Below are positions 22,401 to 29,957 of a stretch of DNA of 64,000 nt, one piece after another. Under the pieces are notes generated by a model. That model had not been told where the DNA came from and made no database searches. It saw nothing but the letters and a program-made list of their open reading frames with translations. This DNA comes from Zeaxanthinibacter sp. PT1. GTDB lineage: Bacteria > Bacteroidota > Bacteroidia > Flavobacteriales > Flavobacteriaceae. The translations under genes and the position numbers were made by a program. How positions within the stretch are numbered: position 1 is the stretch's first letter; each line of letters begins with the position of its first letter. The stretch is taken from positions 930,001 through 994,000 of the forward strand of contig NZ_JAQPCN010000001.1 of NCBI RefSeq assembly GCF_028464225.1. The letters are read 5' to 3'.

Positions 22401-25400
22401 TTTTGCCCCGACGATGGAGCATGATATCGACCAGGAAGGAAACCCTATCGAGAACAGGGAATTCAAATGGGATACGATCTCCTCTCTGATTACTGCGATG
22501 ACGGATAACGCGAAGGAGCGACTTGCTTCGAAGCTTAACATGAAGCGTCACTTTGTTTCCCAGGCTACACTGATGGCAGGTATGGGAATCGGTAGGAGAA
22601 GGATCAACCTGTTCTTCCACCAGCCTGCACTGATGCACCTGGATGTTCAAGGTAAGAACAGCGTAAGTGATGAGATTATCGACGAGGCTATTGGGGCGAT
22701 TAATGCTTTACTCGATGATGTAGAGATCAAAGATGGAGGGCTTACCTCTAAGGACATGCTTCGAAGTGTCAAGTTCAACAAGATGCGTGGTGGAAAGTCC
22801 AGATACCAGGCACTGATGGAACTTGGTGAGGTGCAAGGAGGTGATATTGACTTCCTGATCACACAGCTCCAGGTACTGCAACAGTTCAAGGCACTCATGG
22901 AGATCAACCAGGGAGTATTCGCCGTTCAGGATGTACTCAATGTGAAGAAAGGATTCAAGGATGTAAGGGCGCCGCGTAAAGTAGCGGAGTCTTGGGACAA
23001 TATAAATGCAGTCCACCCCGAAAGCGGAGAGCCGTTATTTATCTTCGATAATGCGGGTAGCGTGATGAACCAGGACAAAGTAGTCCGAGAGTACGTCCGA
23101 TCTGCCGACGCGATTGGTAAGGCATGGAGAAGACACCTGATTGATTCCAGCACTGCATTTTTGAACATGGAGGAGGAATATCCTCATATTGAAGCTATTA
23201 GTGAGGAGATGATGGCGTTACTGGTATCCAGAGCATTCCGCCAGGAACTTATGAGCCAGGGAGTAGATATCTCCAAGAAGGCACATTTATTATTCCCTTC
23301 GCTTACAGGTCAGACCCTGGTAGATCAGTTCGAGGCACTACTTAAGAGCGATCCGACATTTGCAGCTAATGAATTCATAAAGCGATTAGATGTAAAGCGT
23401 GCCGGAGGGAGGAGTAAGATCGATGTACTTGGGGTGGACACCTTCGCTAAGTACTCACCCGCTACGCGTAATGCAGTAGAGGAAGGCTTTGACGAGCTTT
23501 GGAACTCAACAGATTCAAAGGTACAGGAGTTCGCACAAAACGCACTGTTCTACCTGATCCAGAAGGATAACTTCAAGTTCAAGAACGACTCCTTTGTGGC
23601 GTACCTTGCTCCTGATATGATATCCAACGTACTCAAGCGTATGGATGGTATCCAGAAGGCTTATCTAGTAGATAGCGATCAATTATCTGAGGTTGGAGCT
23701 TCGCACTCCATGCTTGTAGGAGAGCTGTTAGACTTACTGGCGCATACCAACAAAGATGCATTCCGATTCCTCAAGCCGGAGCGTATGGAAAAACTCAAGG
23801 CTAAAGGAGCAACCAAGATAGCTCAGAGGACTAAGAAGGGACTCAGGCTGCATGTTTCTGCTGCTGCGATAAATGCAGACAAAAGAGAGAATCTTGCAGC
23901 TCCTGATAAGGAGAGCATGAATTTCCATAAGTACATCAACTGGAATGGCGTCGTGTATGAGTTGGAGAAAGAATCTTTCGACACCGATGCCGATGAGCCT
24001 GCTTACTTTGTCAACTACAAAAGAGTCAAACCAATCAACTTAGGTGGAGCTTCTCCATTACATCTTAGTCTGGACGAGGCGAAGGCACTTGCGGATAGTC
24101 TGCCCAATGATAAGATTACCACGTTTGCAGGAATGGCTCCAGCCTCTGCTTATGTACCGGAACCTGGAGAGACTACTGCTCCCGATAAGGATCTCGATGA
24201 TAAGGGATTCCAATTCGATCCGAACCTGAGCTTTGTGATGCCGGATAAGAAGGACACCCCTCCTACACCACCTCCAAGTAAGGATGATGATGATATTCCA
24301 AATCTTCCGGACCTGGATGACAGCAACCTGCTCTTCGAGAGAAGACGTAGCGCATCTTTCGATCCTGAGACCATGGACCTTGGAGAAGCGATGGAGAACT
24401 TCAAGGGCAAGAAGGTGTCGCTCACCGAACTGCTCTCGTACTTCAAGCCAGGATCCGCGTACCTGGATATAGCAAAGAAGGCTGAGGAGTTAGGAATTAC
24501 CTTGATCATTGAGGACCACGGCGCAGATGCTTACGGTATCTACCATCCGGGTGGAGAGATCCAACTTAACCCAAGGGTTATTGGAGCAGCTACAGGTACT
24601 GAGAACTATGGCGTGTCGAGGCTTGAGCAAACCCTGGTACATGAGATGCTGCACGGGATCATTGAGAAGCTTCCCAAGAATAAGCGTGCGAAGATGATGG
24701 GGGAAGTGGAGAAGTTCGTTGAGGACCTGAAGCAGTACGAAGGGGCTATGTCTGCCGAAGTGCGGGAGTCTTTCCAGTACATCAAGAACGACCCTGAGGA
24801 GCTGATCACCTACGCATTCACCAACGAGCCTTTTGCAAACTTCCTTGCCTCTGTTGAGAGCGATGTGAAGGTAGATGGAAAGAAGCAGAGCTTCTGGGAG
24901 CGACTTAAGAAACTTATCCTGGATAGGATCCCTGCGAGTCTGAAGAACAGCAAACTTGCAGAGCTGTCTCAAATACTGGACAATGTACTTGGGTACAACC
25001 CACTACAGGACGATGCACCACTGGACCTGAATAACGATGAGATGTTCGATTTAAAATTCGAGCGTGCCCGTACCAAACCGTTCTCGGTGAGTCCTCAGGA
25101 TTCCGGGGCTATCAGGGCAGGATCCAAAAAGATGAGCTACATCCAACCTCATGAGGTACACTCTTTCAAGAAGGGAGATACCCTGGACATTATTTCTAAG
25201 CGAAAAAGTACCGGATCTCGTGTGAAGGTCAAGGCTGTAAAGCATGTTCCTAATTTCAGTAAGCTTCCACAGGATCAAAAAGACCGTGCGGCGCAGTTGA
25301 TGAACGGGTTTGAGTCCTTTGATGAGATGATGACCAAGATGCAGTTCGATGATCCAAGATCATTGGCGTCCATTCAGTTCCCTGCACTACGCGAGTTTGT

Positions 25401-28400
25401 AATGGGAGATTCCGAAGGATACCTGATGGAATATGGAGCAGCAGGTATGACCACAGACGAACTGGTGGATGAGGCGAGAGCTAAGAACCCAGCTAAGGAT
25501 CCAATGAAGAACCTTCTGGAGATGGTAGAGACTGAGCTTACCGAGCAGATTGATGCACTGGAAACCTCCGATTTAAAGGATGGTACGTATAAGTCCAATA
25601 GGATGAAGCGTCTGAAAGATATGCGGGAGAAGGTAGTCAATACTGAAGACCTCCTGGCAATTACCGATGGCGCTCTGGAGGATTTAAAGGCTACCAGGGA
25701 TGTACTCAATAAGAGATTGGAGAATTTGAAAGAGGGTACTCCGGTAGAGGATATCATTTCAGAACTCTTCAAATTCCGACGCTTAGTTGAGAGTTATAAG
25801 TTCCTGGATAAAATCGTAAGTGAGGAGAAGAAGGTGATTGCAAACAGTAATACCCGTGAGATTCCGGACCCAAGCGGTAAACTTGAAGAGCTTCGTGCTG
25901 CACGTGACCTTCGAAATGAGATCCAAGACAAGCTCCTCAAAGAGATCGAGCCGCTTATCGCAGAACAATTCAAAGTAGAGATTACAAAGCAGGCACAGCA
26001 GCAGCTTAGATTGGAGCTTGACGAGGCACGACAGTCCCTAGAGGATCTGGAACAGGAGCACTCGGAAAAGCCGGATATGTCTGATGATAAGAAGAGCAAG
26101 CAGATAGAGGTTGCACAAAAGCGTATTGCAAATATCCAGGATGCCTACAGTAAGGCAGCACTCGATGAGGCAGATATTATTGCGCTACTAAACAATGTTG
26201 AGAAGGACATACCGTACCTGGAATATTTAATGGGTGCTGCCTCGCAATCATCAGATCCACTCCTGGCAATGTACTCACTCTTTACCAAGAGGAACCACGA
26301 GATATCGAGAAGGAAGACCATTAAAGCTGCCAATAAGGTGCAGGAGGTAATGGACCGATTCAAGAAGAAGTACTCCGGCATGAATCTGGAGAAGATCTAC
26401 GAGGATATCTACGAGGAAGTCAATACTGGTGGAAAGGATCAGGTGCAATTCACAGACAGGGTTGACATGAAAGCCTTTAAAGAGGCGCGTGATCTGTACA
26501 TGACTACAATAGATAGAGCGGCTGAGAAGAAGAAAATTCAGGCAGAGATCGATAGGCTCACTGCCATGAAAGGAAAGAAACCGTATCACCTGAACAAATT
26601 GGACCGATACAAAGTCCTGATGGTGAACAACGATGAGCTAAATAGGTATCTTATTGAGCAGTGGTACGTTGAGAATACGAAGCCGAAGAGTGATGATGAG
26701 ATAAGGGAAGTTCTGGACGAGATCAGAGATACCCAAGGATGGGATGCTCTGGTAGAATTCGCCAGGGACCAAATGAATAACAGAGGAAGACTAAGGTGGG
26801 GTATCCTTACCAAGGAAGAGTTCAAGGCATTCGGCAAGGAAGGTGAGACGAAGAAACAAACCGTTGCTCGTCTGATGAAGGAAGGAAAGTTTGGATACGA
26901 GATCTACTACAAAAAGGAGTTCAAGGAGCCTATAGATAAGTACTTAAACCTGAAGTGGTTAAAGATGTACAACAGCGATGGTACTCCAAAGAATCTCAAG
27001 GGAGAGATGCACAAGGTACTTCTTGACACGTACCTGGCATCGCAGCGTAAACTGCCTATCCATGAGCGTCAGGGATTACTGCTACCGGGTATCTACAAGA
27101 AGGCGAAGGATAGATTCACTGAAGGAGAGAACATCATCGAGATCATCAAGCGTGAGGCTAATGAGATGAAGGAGAACTACATGGGTGAGAACCTTGCAGA
27201 GGATGTCGATTACAGCAGCGATAAATACCTGGGAGGAAATTCACACCAGTTACCGGTGTACTACCAGAATACGCTGGAGGCTGCCGATACAAGTCTTGAC
27301 CTGGCGCGTAATATCCTCATGTACGAGGATATGGCAAACACCTACCAGGCAAGGGTGAAGTCCATGGAGACTGGGATGTTCTTACTTGATAAGTTCAAGA
27401 GCAGAACGATCAACCAGCAGAACTCCTTCTTCCGTAACCTGTACGATAAGACCGCAAGGAAGTTAGGGCACACCCGACAGCTTGAGGACAAGAAAGGGTC
27501 CAGGTACACGGAGCAGCGTCTTGAGAAGTTCATCCAGATGGTGGTCTTCGGGGATGCCAACCAGGTCGTGAAGCTTGGGAATGTAAGGGTTGATAAGATT
27601 GTAAGTACCCTTATGATGCACGCTTCTTTCACCTCTTTCGGATTGCACGCCGATGCACTCTCCAGGATCTTTATGGGAGCTACCGCCAACATGAATCAGC
27701 AGCTTATCCAGCAAACCATCGAGGCATCTGGAGAGGGAGACATGTCAGTGAAGGATATCCTTAAAGGGCAAGAGCTCTTCACGCGTATGGGAAAGCAGAT
27801 CCTCATTGAGGACTTCGGGAAGAGTGGCAACAAATCCAAGATTGGACAGTTCATTGATCTGTTCGATGTGATTCAAGGAGAATTCCGCGACACGTTGGGT
27901 AGACGAATTTCCGGATCCAAAGCAAGGCAGCTTATGAGTACGGATGCACTGTTTGTTCACAGGCACCTAACGGAATACGAGCCTCAGGTTGCGTTCTTTT
28001 TAGCTCGGGCATACAAGACTATGGTCAAGGACAAGGACGGCAACGAGATCAATCTACTGGAAGCCTACGGCATCATGGACAGCAAAGGAAACCTTACCTC
28101 AGGTACTGGTGAACTGAAGCTTCAGGAAGGTGTAGAGTGGAATGTGAATGATGAGATCAAGTTCATGAACCGTATGCACGCTGTAAATAAGATGCTCAAT
28201 GGGGTGTACAACTCCTATGATAAGAGTGTCCTGGAATATAGTGTGTGGGGTAAGATGCTGATGTTCTTCAGGAAGTACCTCTATCCATCTATGCGAAGGA
28301 GATGGGGTAGTCAGTACATTGATTACGAACAGGATCAGTATCAGCGAGGATATGCATTGTACTTCTGGAGGGCAATGCGGCGTGAGCTATACCATTACAG

Positions 28401-28863
28401 AAGAAGTTTCCCAAGGGTAATGAAAGGGAACGATTTGTCTACTAGGGAGAAGCAAGAGGCTGTGAAGTCCTTAGTCTCTTTCGGTATTGGATTCAGTAAC
28501 ATGTTAGTGGCAATGGCGATCAAGAATATCATTGCAGCCACGGATGATGAGGACGATGTGGTACTGAACTACATGCTCTACAATGCCCTTAGGATGCAGG
28601 CTGAAACCTGGTCATTCTGGAACCCGCAGGAATTCATGAGGATCATGAGATCTCCCACGATTCTAACCACGCATATTGAACGTATTTCTGATTTTGCAGT
28701 GCAGTTTGGAAGTCCGTTTGAAGAGTATCAGAGGGATACCGGAACTAATGAGAAAGGTGATAGTAAACTATACGCCAGGTTTGTGAAGTTAGCCCTTGGG
28801 CAGACAGCGTACAGTGAGAGTCCTAAGACAGCAGTGAAGGTATTCGAGAGTTTCACTAATTAA
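13432..28863 (+). CDS. Giant 5143-residue virion protein with RNA polymerase-like DFDVD and zincin HEMLH motifs
   Basis: This is a single uninterrupted frame of 15.4 kb. Visible parts in order: an N-terminal helical region with Gly/Ala-rich, possibly membrane-active segments (about 380-400 and 563-575, GAIIGGVGGIF); charged coiled coil (about 630-830); a Pro/Lys/Thr-rich linker (about 873-1010); a long central region with a double-psi beta-barrel-like block. That block runs RIPSQWYHSM, KVVGFLP, then GEDFDVDS with D2700, D2702 and D2704, the DFDxD pattern of single-chain crAss-like RNA polymerases. A second linker (about 3611-3640) is followed by a zincin motif HEMLH (3737-3741), coiled coils and a C-terminal helical region. 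I infer a capsid-packaged polymerase fused to ejection modules and a protease. A conserved second polymerase barrel was not confirmed. Confidence 0.7.
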   Translation: MPDPTKPIQGQTNETPEQVQPQGSAWDTAFDGYKKYDPYAMDSSTGIHYIDSEERETTIKEATRNTMEEGFRGVDGKWHSADKLNKAYSRLIGDDTTDNPEEKHELARVTGFSELGQSIADILGIDESKAQDANNLVEEMSMGLIPTKDIVKSLMFNTNGFVPLWDDEKKKYILQEVDMNPKDTKQATKEVMSAYGTPDRNPTWLGSLMEEYAEGVMGLPSTVANGLEAFSDAMLEGNVNYGMNNLKNIASGDLSKTFEDMVNLEKFEADPDNWINNTARRLRQNKELNRTRDYVYQDKGTFSDPVNTFSAIGQGLSSLTQYALTGGPLRKMATWGAKTVGKGFFKGTAAEIAKKQIQFANNFGSMTGGMTINTGYIMEEARANGIDSAKAGALALAVGMVSTGIEMKLGSNKLNNWLIGSKGNGTKEMMQAIAKETGGDLTPGAIEAAVKKPGVLSSLTDYFAEKATKWTPEGLKSNTGVMGNVRAAGKAIFGRETNVGNSLRTGFEEGAEEFFQSMTESTSKFIYNELLANEEDQAGAGKFAPQRFLSEESFHQAVEEFAMGAIIGGVGGIFHRESKERRDIANLVATGHTQDLLAIMQSLKDAGLYNDEQYKHYVGSIEKLDSIWKQHAPDILAAQDPKTSVNYRQKHKAAAFQSVLMEMHAQKKLDETQLELSELSAKEKPNKAERGKIQELKDKQRALRASRYAWGEKVKSFKDYRKNRYSNEIREYEMEMNYSKGVAQEFINEFKEDVAAHKSELGTLDKGTKEYTALRDKIEAKEGTLKQMRSMRKIYNSQLGKLKRKDFRARFDEKARGESKENLKSQDFALGILNRGMRYVGSDESQAGLLAKGYEIYTSPEGWQMTDADEIITEEPKEEAPKKEAPKKTPKEGKKKGDLNVEDTGGAPTGPLPGDLDKDELDALGTPPEVTEGVDTSGAPDTGNTKNTTPTSPWTQNGNPDADTKVTEGKDDSSKWTANEAPGNNPDAEPTQKKPKPKKKKVTPKNAKYPNKQEVFYNQFSSLYDGYMTAVQRKERDRIIRNPNLLEKLQFRTTDKVMRAFKVNPKNTFFPDSEIGVLSNDKIVDIEVVYMDGDTPVVLGALENPYKFSRDRMKQVPLNLSSLTFDEFTTMFNITGIGAHTPENFEKIKQEQAMLAELRKAIHQAAKDKEDGEMVVDPGAIPMKTLANFKFNSSKDEKGEQVINGLDITEAKDRNGNFVIYDKKARKYLTPSKAPQGVKPPARRSKGARYQAFMEAGGAQVWIPLSPKDAIKKGEEAAYIAELNALIAEVQALDYDKVSIVSPKVEELTEKLNEKFIALESRDMYIKFEVFKNDFNNAFQVNLWSYRSDMEQPMNKKKEPVKSIQDFNHLVNLVKRVSGVVVARENFRNSIDEELEAAPENAELFNVFKHPDIFQPTVKVDLPKVDVSKISTAPHLDISKELKTKEDKEAEEKKAEETKEIVFTSEDQIIDMGAEQGWTPERILEELEKFNNQEKNQENGAKFERVRGVAQAHSEHIINLMAAKINKYAATTTNKEAMIRKFLAEYVDGLTPQSVGITDFTDPATRFKLKTMAKERTAYAKEENIQLIIDEVKKKFIALDYNTVDLESLEDNEEGADNDWDMEAMERRMKTSKQIKEFIALTTVTKPDQYGRTMETLINYDKVYNKILHNLANTPNQETRVQKLRALAKGDPEIAAVAYRVLDTGVNPSIYKGFFTEFNKVRLDYLQTVVRKGETKVYNGIQKDAGEMLLKQWAQLFSAYSSRLTDEQKEEIIQNLEALTGYMQEGDVDLLREELSDPMKEVLEKYGELQVFKRTFQAFGVELPDTYVSGSMDYEGNEDAKLFGEREDYITPKDMDNIIDALDRWDSVRSGLFSENGQLKLFRKVANKAVPFTDDVFEKTLTDAEGKMRYAFVSPNYLLESVHQMLKTGTNENSDVLPHNYLLTLNPEIRKSMGIAFVGDIKIDRVGKVYKNLTPEEYIHNRQALFNSVMLRTARNGKGMENSAIYQPFVIAEKRSSYGIKLPINFGFFSGGKITKDAVDTFFNTVFRGEYDRMIDILRDPEIAKFYNAIKSKDGKPVTKFTVLTALNDNQALIEAIEASKDKGIEAVEAKAKKAIRKMLEAVVAETHEQLTSDAGLQSLDSSVLRFFKDGNAKASKDEQIQNYAAIFALNDMLVRASVQEMIQGDAAITKNEIDRVKRAAGLNAAGVPVIDRAIKVAYKTDGKATEIAPETVNRGKSEYDEEGKLINGHVSDSDDAVVYVTAQYRMEMDSHMGRLTQEQERIYQKVIDGEKLKDWEVKKIDLISAKTVHYTPEIYNKKSDVVLTKEMTSYKKNGKWVARKGFERLHNMREWMEKNEVDQLVTLNATKGVKNDAIEDSFFSSENFGLDKDVPLVDSNKKSKALSPSRYDAYMNSTMLDGRYERLQVENASKSAKGVFTITHPTQIIELIAAELSDVPGAPSVRELKERMDSLRAGTLKENVDLALKYLLREDEKGDLNISDFIEKAKQTLEAAQEKEEVLKYLVDENGKFKYNMNIPHVALALKKIMVSHTNKGTLADKMPGAKVTIVPSTAIQGVVYKEIKNEDGNIIGEELADPVDVIENPQNYEGEEWKSRDLKVHNPDREGETALAEVMITRRSANLMGLKPGDTIPPEALEIFGVRIPSQWYHSMIAAKVVGFLPDTHGDIAVLPKEMPLIAGEDFDVDSRFLMIKEGYWVKNEDGTREYKLYGSATTVDGRWDEYYRYNSQRKEIKISVSNALSGHPEYNSLVERFNKLREAIKNDLVDTDLLDDELISDELNEMDLSADNFLGWSGDRVSQVESLKEAIGSLKADTIKAIESLNEDIQAIKDQATLDAFKAYGLLDSKLAFMQAKDPVIVPANKNELISTYIEMFTHKSIQDRLKVPASLDGLVEDSKWLNSLWGNTNENGSVKEGNSMLISPVGAFNAWYNNVSGAANIGNVASTNSFIAYATKMGLKSQIAVNIDGTDFSSFAPTMEHDIDQEGNPIENREFKWDTISSLITAMTDNAKERLASKLNMKRHFVSQATLMAGMGIGRRRINLFFHQPALMHLDVQGKNSVSDEIIDEAIGAINALLDDVEIKDGGLTSKDMLRSVKFNKMRGGKSRYQALMELGEVQGGDIDFLITQLQVLQQFKALMEINQGVFAVQDVLNVKKGFKDVRAPRKVAESWDNINAVHPESGEPLFIFDNAGSVMNQDKVVREYVRSADAIGKAWRRHLIDSSTAFLNMEEEYPHIEAISEEMMALLVSRAFRQELMSQGVDISKKAHLLFPSLTGQTLVDQFEALLKSDPTFAANEFIKRLDVKRAGGRSKIDVLGVDTFAKYSPATRNAVEEGFDELWNSTDSKVQEFAQNALFYLIQKDNFKFKNDSFVAYLAPDMISNVLKRMDGIQKAYLVDSDQLSEVGASHSMLVGELLDLLAHTNKDAFRFLKPERMEKLKAKGATKIAQRTKKGLRLHVSAAAINADKRENLAAPDKESMNFHKYINWNGVVYELEKESFDTDADEPAYFVNYKRVKPINLGGASPLHLSLDEAKALADSLPNDKITTFAGMAPASAYVPEPGETTAPDKDLDDKGFQFDPNLSFVMPDKKDTPPTPPPSKDDDDIPNLPDLDDSNLLFERRRSASFDPETMDLGEAMENFKGKKVSLTELLSYFKPGSAYLDIAKKAEELGITLIIEDHGADAYGIYHPGGEIQLNPRVIGAATGTENYGVSRLEQTLVHEMLHGIIEKLPKNKRAKMMGEVEKFVEDLKQYEGAMSAEVRESFQYIKNDPEELITYAFTNEPFANFLASVESDVKVDGKKQSFWERLKKLILDRIPASLKNSKLAELSQILDNVLGYNPLQDDAPLDLNNDEMFDLKFERARTKPFSVSPQDSGAIRAGSKKMSYIQPHEVHSFKKGDTLDIISKRKSTGSRVKVKAVKHVPNFSKLPQDQKDRAAQLMNGFESFDEMMTKMQFDDPRSLASIQFPALREFVMGDSEGYLMEYGAAGMTTDELVDEARAKNPAKDPMKNLLEMVETELTEQIDALETSDLKDGTYKSNRMKRLKDMREKVVNTEDLLAITDGALEDLKATRDVLNKRLENLKEGTPVEDIISELFKFRRLVESYKFLDKIVSEEKKVIANSNTREIPDPSGKLEELRAARDLRNEIQDKLLKEIEPLIAEQFKVEITKQAQQQLRLELDEARQSLEDLEQEHSEKPDMSDDKKSKQIEVAQKRIANIQDAYSKAALDEADIIALLNNVEKDIPYLEYLMGAASQSSDPLLAMYSLFTKRNHEISRRKTIKAANKVQEVMDRFKKKYSGMNLEKIYEDIYEEVNTGGKDQVQFTDRVDMKAFKEARDLYMTTIDRAAEKKKIQAEIDRLTAMKGKKPYHLNKLDRYKVLMVNNDELNRYLIEQWYVENTKPKSDDEIREVLDEIRDTQGWDALVEFARDQMNNRGRLRWGILTKEEFKAFGKEGETKKQTVARLMKEGKFGYEIYYKKEFKEPIDKYLNLKWLKMYNSDGTPKNLKGEMHKVLLDTYLASQRKLPIHERQGLLLPGIYKKAKDRFTEGENIIEIIKREANEMKENYMGENLAEDVDYSSDKYLGGNSHQLPVYYQNTLEAADTSLDLARNILMYEDMANTYQARVKSMETGMFLLDKFKSRTINQQNSFFRNLYDKTARKLGHTRQLEDKKGSRYTEQRLEKFIQMVVFGDANQVVKLGNVRVDKIVSTLMMHASFTSFGLHADALSRIFMGATANMNQQLIQQTIEASGEGDMSVKDILKGQELFTRMGKQILIEDFGKSGNKSKIGQFIDLFDVIQGEFRDTLGRRISGSKARQLMSTDALFVHRHLTEYEPQVAFFLARAYKTMVKDKDGNEINLLEAYGIMDSKGNLTSGTGELKLQEGVEWNVNDEIKFMNRMHAVNKMLNGVYNSYDKSVLEYSVWGKMLMFFRKYLYPSMRRRWGSQYIDYEQDQYQRGYALYFWRAMRRELYHYRRSFPRVMKGNDLSTREKQEAVKSLVSFGIGFSNMLVAMAIKNIIAATDDEDDVVLNYMLYNALRMQAETWSFWNPQEFMRIMRSPTILTTHIERISDFAVQFGSPFEEYQRDTGTNEKGDSKLYARFVKLALGQTAYSESPKTAVKVFESFTN

Positions 28864-28872
28864 AAAAAAATA

Positions 28873-28892
28873 GGGGAGCGTAATTGCTCCCC
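28873..28892. terminator. Bidirectional terminator between convergent blocks
   Basis: GGGGAGC (28873-28879) pairs with GCTCCCC (28886-28892) around a 6-nt loop. A T-run follows on the plus strand (28893-28897) and an A-run precedes (28862-28870), so both strands have a stem plus U-tract. It separates the giant late gene from the minus-strand regulator gene. Confidence 0.9.
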
Positions 28893-28895
28893 TTT

Positions 28896-29450
28896 TTATT
28901 CTAAACATATTCCATGTCTGCTAAATTCTACCTTATTGGTTTCCCATACCTGAAAGTCAACTGGGAATTTCAATTTAGTTAGAATGTCAGACCACGCTTC
29001 CACAAAGTCATCTTTTGACTTGAAGATGCCGTTGATAACGTAGTTGCAGATCTTAGGGTCTGAAGTACCCTCGCGCTCTATAACTTTACTTTTTCTGATT
29101 CCCGGTACGTTAAATACCGATTTAGAAAATTTCTCTGAGTCTTTTTTATAGACCGCTGCAATGACCATGACATGGTAGAGGAAGCCTAAAGCTTTCCAGT
29201 CTAATTCATAATGCGGCTCTTTTAATAGCCCCTTCTTTAATAGCTTCTGTACCCGGACATGTGTTGGACCAGGCGTAAGCTCAATCTGTTCTGAAAGATC
29301 CTTGTTGGTAATCGTTGCGTTTGACGAAATAATCTCAAGAATCTTGACATCAATTTCGTCGATGTCCTTTTTCCTTGGCATTCTTTTTTGTTTTGTTTTC
29401 TTCTTCTCAGAAGGAATAATTGATGAAACTAAATTATATTGATTTTTCAT
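28896..29450 (-). CDS. Lrp/AsnC-family transcription regulator
   Basis: The protein has 184 residues. After a Lys/Arg-rich tail (residues 14-28) comes an AsnC-type HTH: DEIDVKILEIISSNATITN, then DLSEQIELTPGPTHVRVQKL, then KKGLL (about residues 31-76). A region resembling the RAM ligand/oligomerisation domain follows. Lrp proteins bind AT-rich palindromes and often act as global switches. The gene is the last of the minus block, isolated between two terminator-like hairpins, so it has its own transcript or very late read-through. A second ATG at 29381 would remove the basic tail. Lrp-type regulators are uncommon in phages. Sites resembling the Lrp consensus occur at 38594, 46152, 53131 and 60692. 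Confidence 0.8.
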   Translation of the reverse strand: MKNQYNLVSSIIPSEKKKTKQKRMPRKKDIDEIDVKILEIISSNATITNKDLSEQIELTPGPTHVRVQKLLKKGLLKEPHYELDWKALGFLYHVMVIAAVYKKDSEKFSKSVFNVPGIRKSKVIEREGTSDPKICNYVINGIFKSKDDFVEAWSDILTKLKFPVDFQVWETNKVEFSRHGICLE

Positions 29451-29481
29451 ATATTCAAAATTTTATTTGGTTAAATACAAC

Positions 29482-29507
29482 TAAAGGGGGTTCTATGACC
29501 CCCTTTA
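29482..29507 (-). terminator. Terminator-like hairpin upstream of the Lrp-type gene
   Basis: TAAAGGGGG (29482-29490) pairs perfectly with CCCCCTTTA (29499-29507) around an 8-nt loop. On the minus strand it follows the 136-residue gene. The downstream T-content is modest, so termination may be partial. Confidence 0.65.
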
Positions 29508-29546
29508 AGTTGATTAATTTGTAAACCTTCTGTTAAAAACCTAAGA

Positions 29547-29957
29547 TTATTTTAATTCGATTTTGTCTAAAACCTCTCCGATATTGTCAATTGACTCCTC
29601 TACAAAATCTTTATACTGTGGGTCTTCTGTCCAATTTTCACTGAAACTCAATAGGAGTTTACTCAAATCTTTTGTTGTCTGTCGAAAGCGTTTTAATTCG
29701 ATTTTGTTAATTCTTTCCCTCTCCTTTCGATTTTTTCGATTAGGAGCTTTCAACTCCGATATTCTGTGTTGAATTTCTTGTATACGTACAAGGTCATTCT
29801 TACAAAAATCAAAGTATTCCGAAGTAGTTGTAGCTAGAGCAATAAATTGCTGTAGGTATTTCATGTTCCTGTTACCTATCTGATCTGCCTCTGACTCTAA
29901 CTGCAGGATCTCTACCAAATTGTTTTCTGGGATATCTCTTCCCGATACTTGTTGCAT
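29547..29957 (-). CDS. Coiled-coil protein of unknown function
   Basis: This 136-residue protein is nearly all charged helix, with a strongly basic centre (ELKAPNRKNRKERERINKIE, about 70-90). It starts 46 nt inside the end of the UDG-like gene and is followed by a hairpin. An internal Met at residue 32 is an alternative start that would remove the overlap. I do not recognise the family. Possible roles include a partner of the upstream UDG-like protein. Confidence 0.5.
   Translation of the reverse strand: MQQVSGRDIPENNLVEILQLESEADQIGNRNMKYLQQFIALATTTSEYFDFCKNDLVRIQEIQHRISELKAPNRKNRKERERINKIELKRFRQTTKDLSKLLLSFSENWTEDPQYKDFVEESIDNIGEVLDKIELK

Noticed and set aside
28861-29550. Integration or attachment site near the convergent hairpins
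   Set aside because: No integrase gene or direct repeats support this; the hairpins are adequate terminators.
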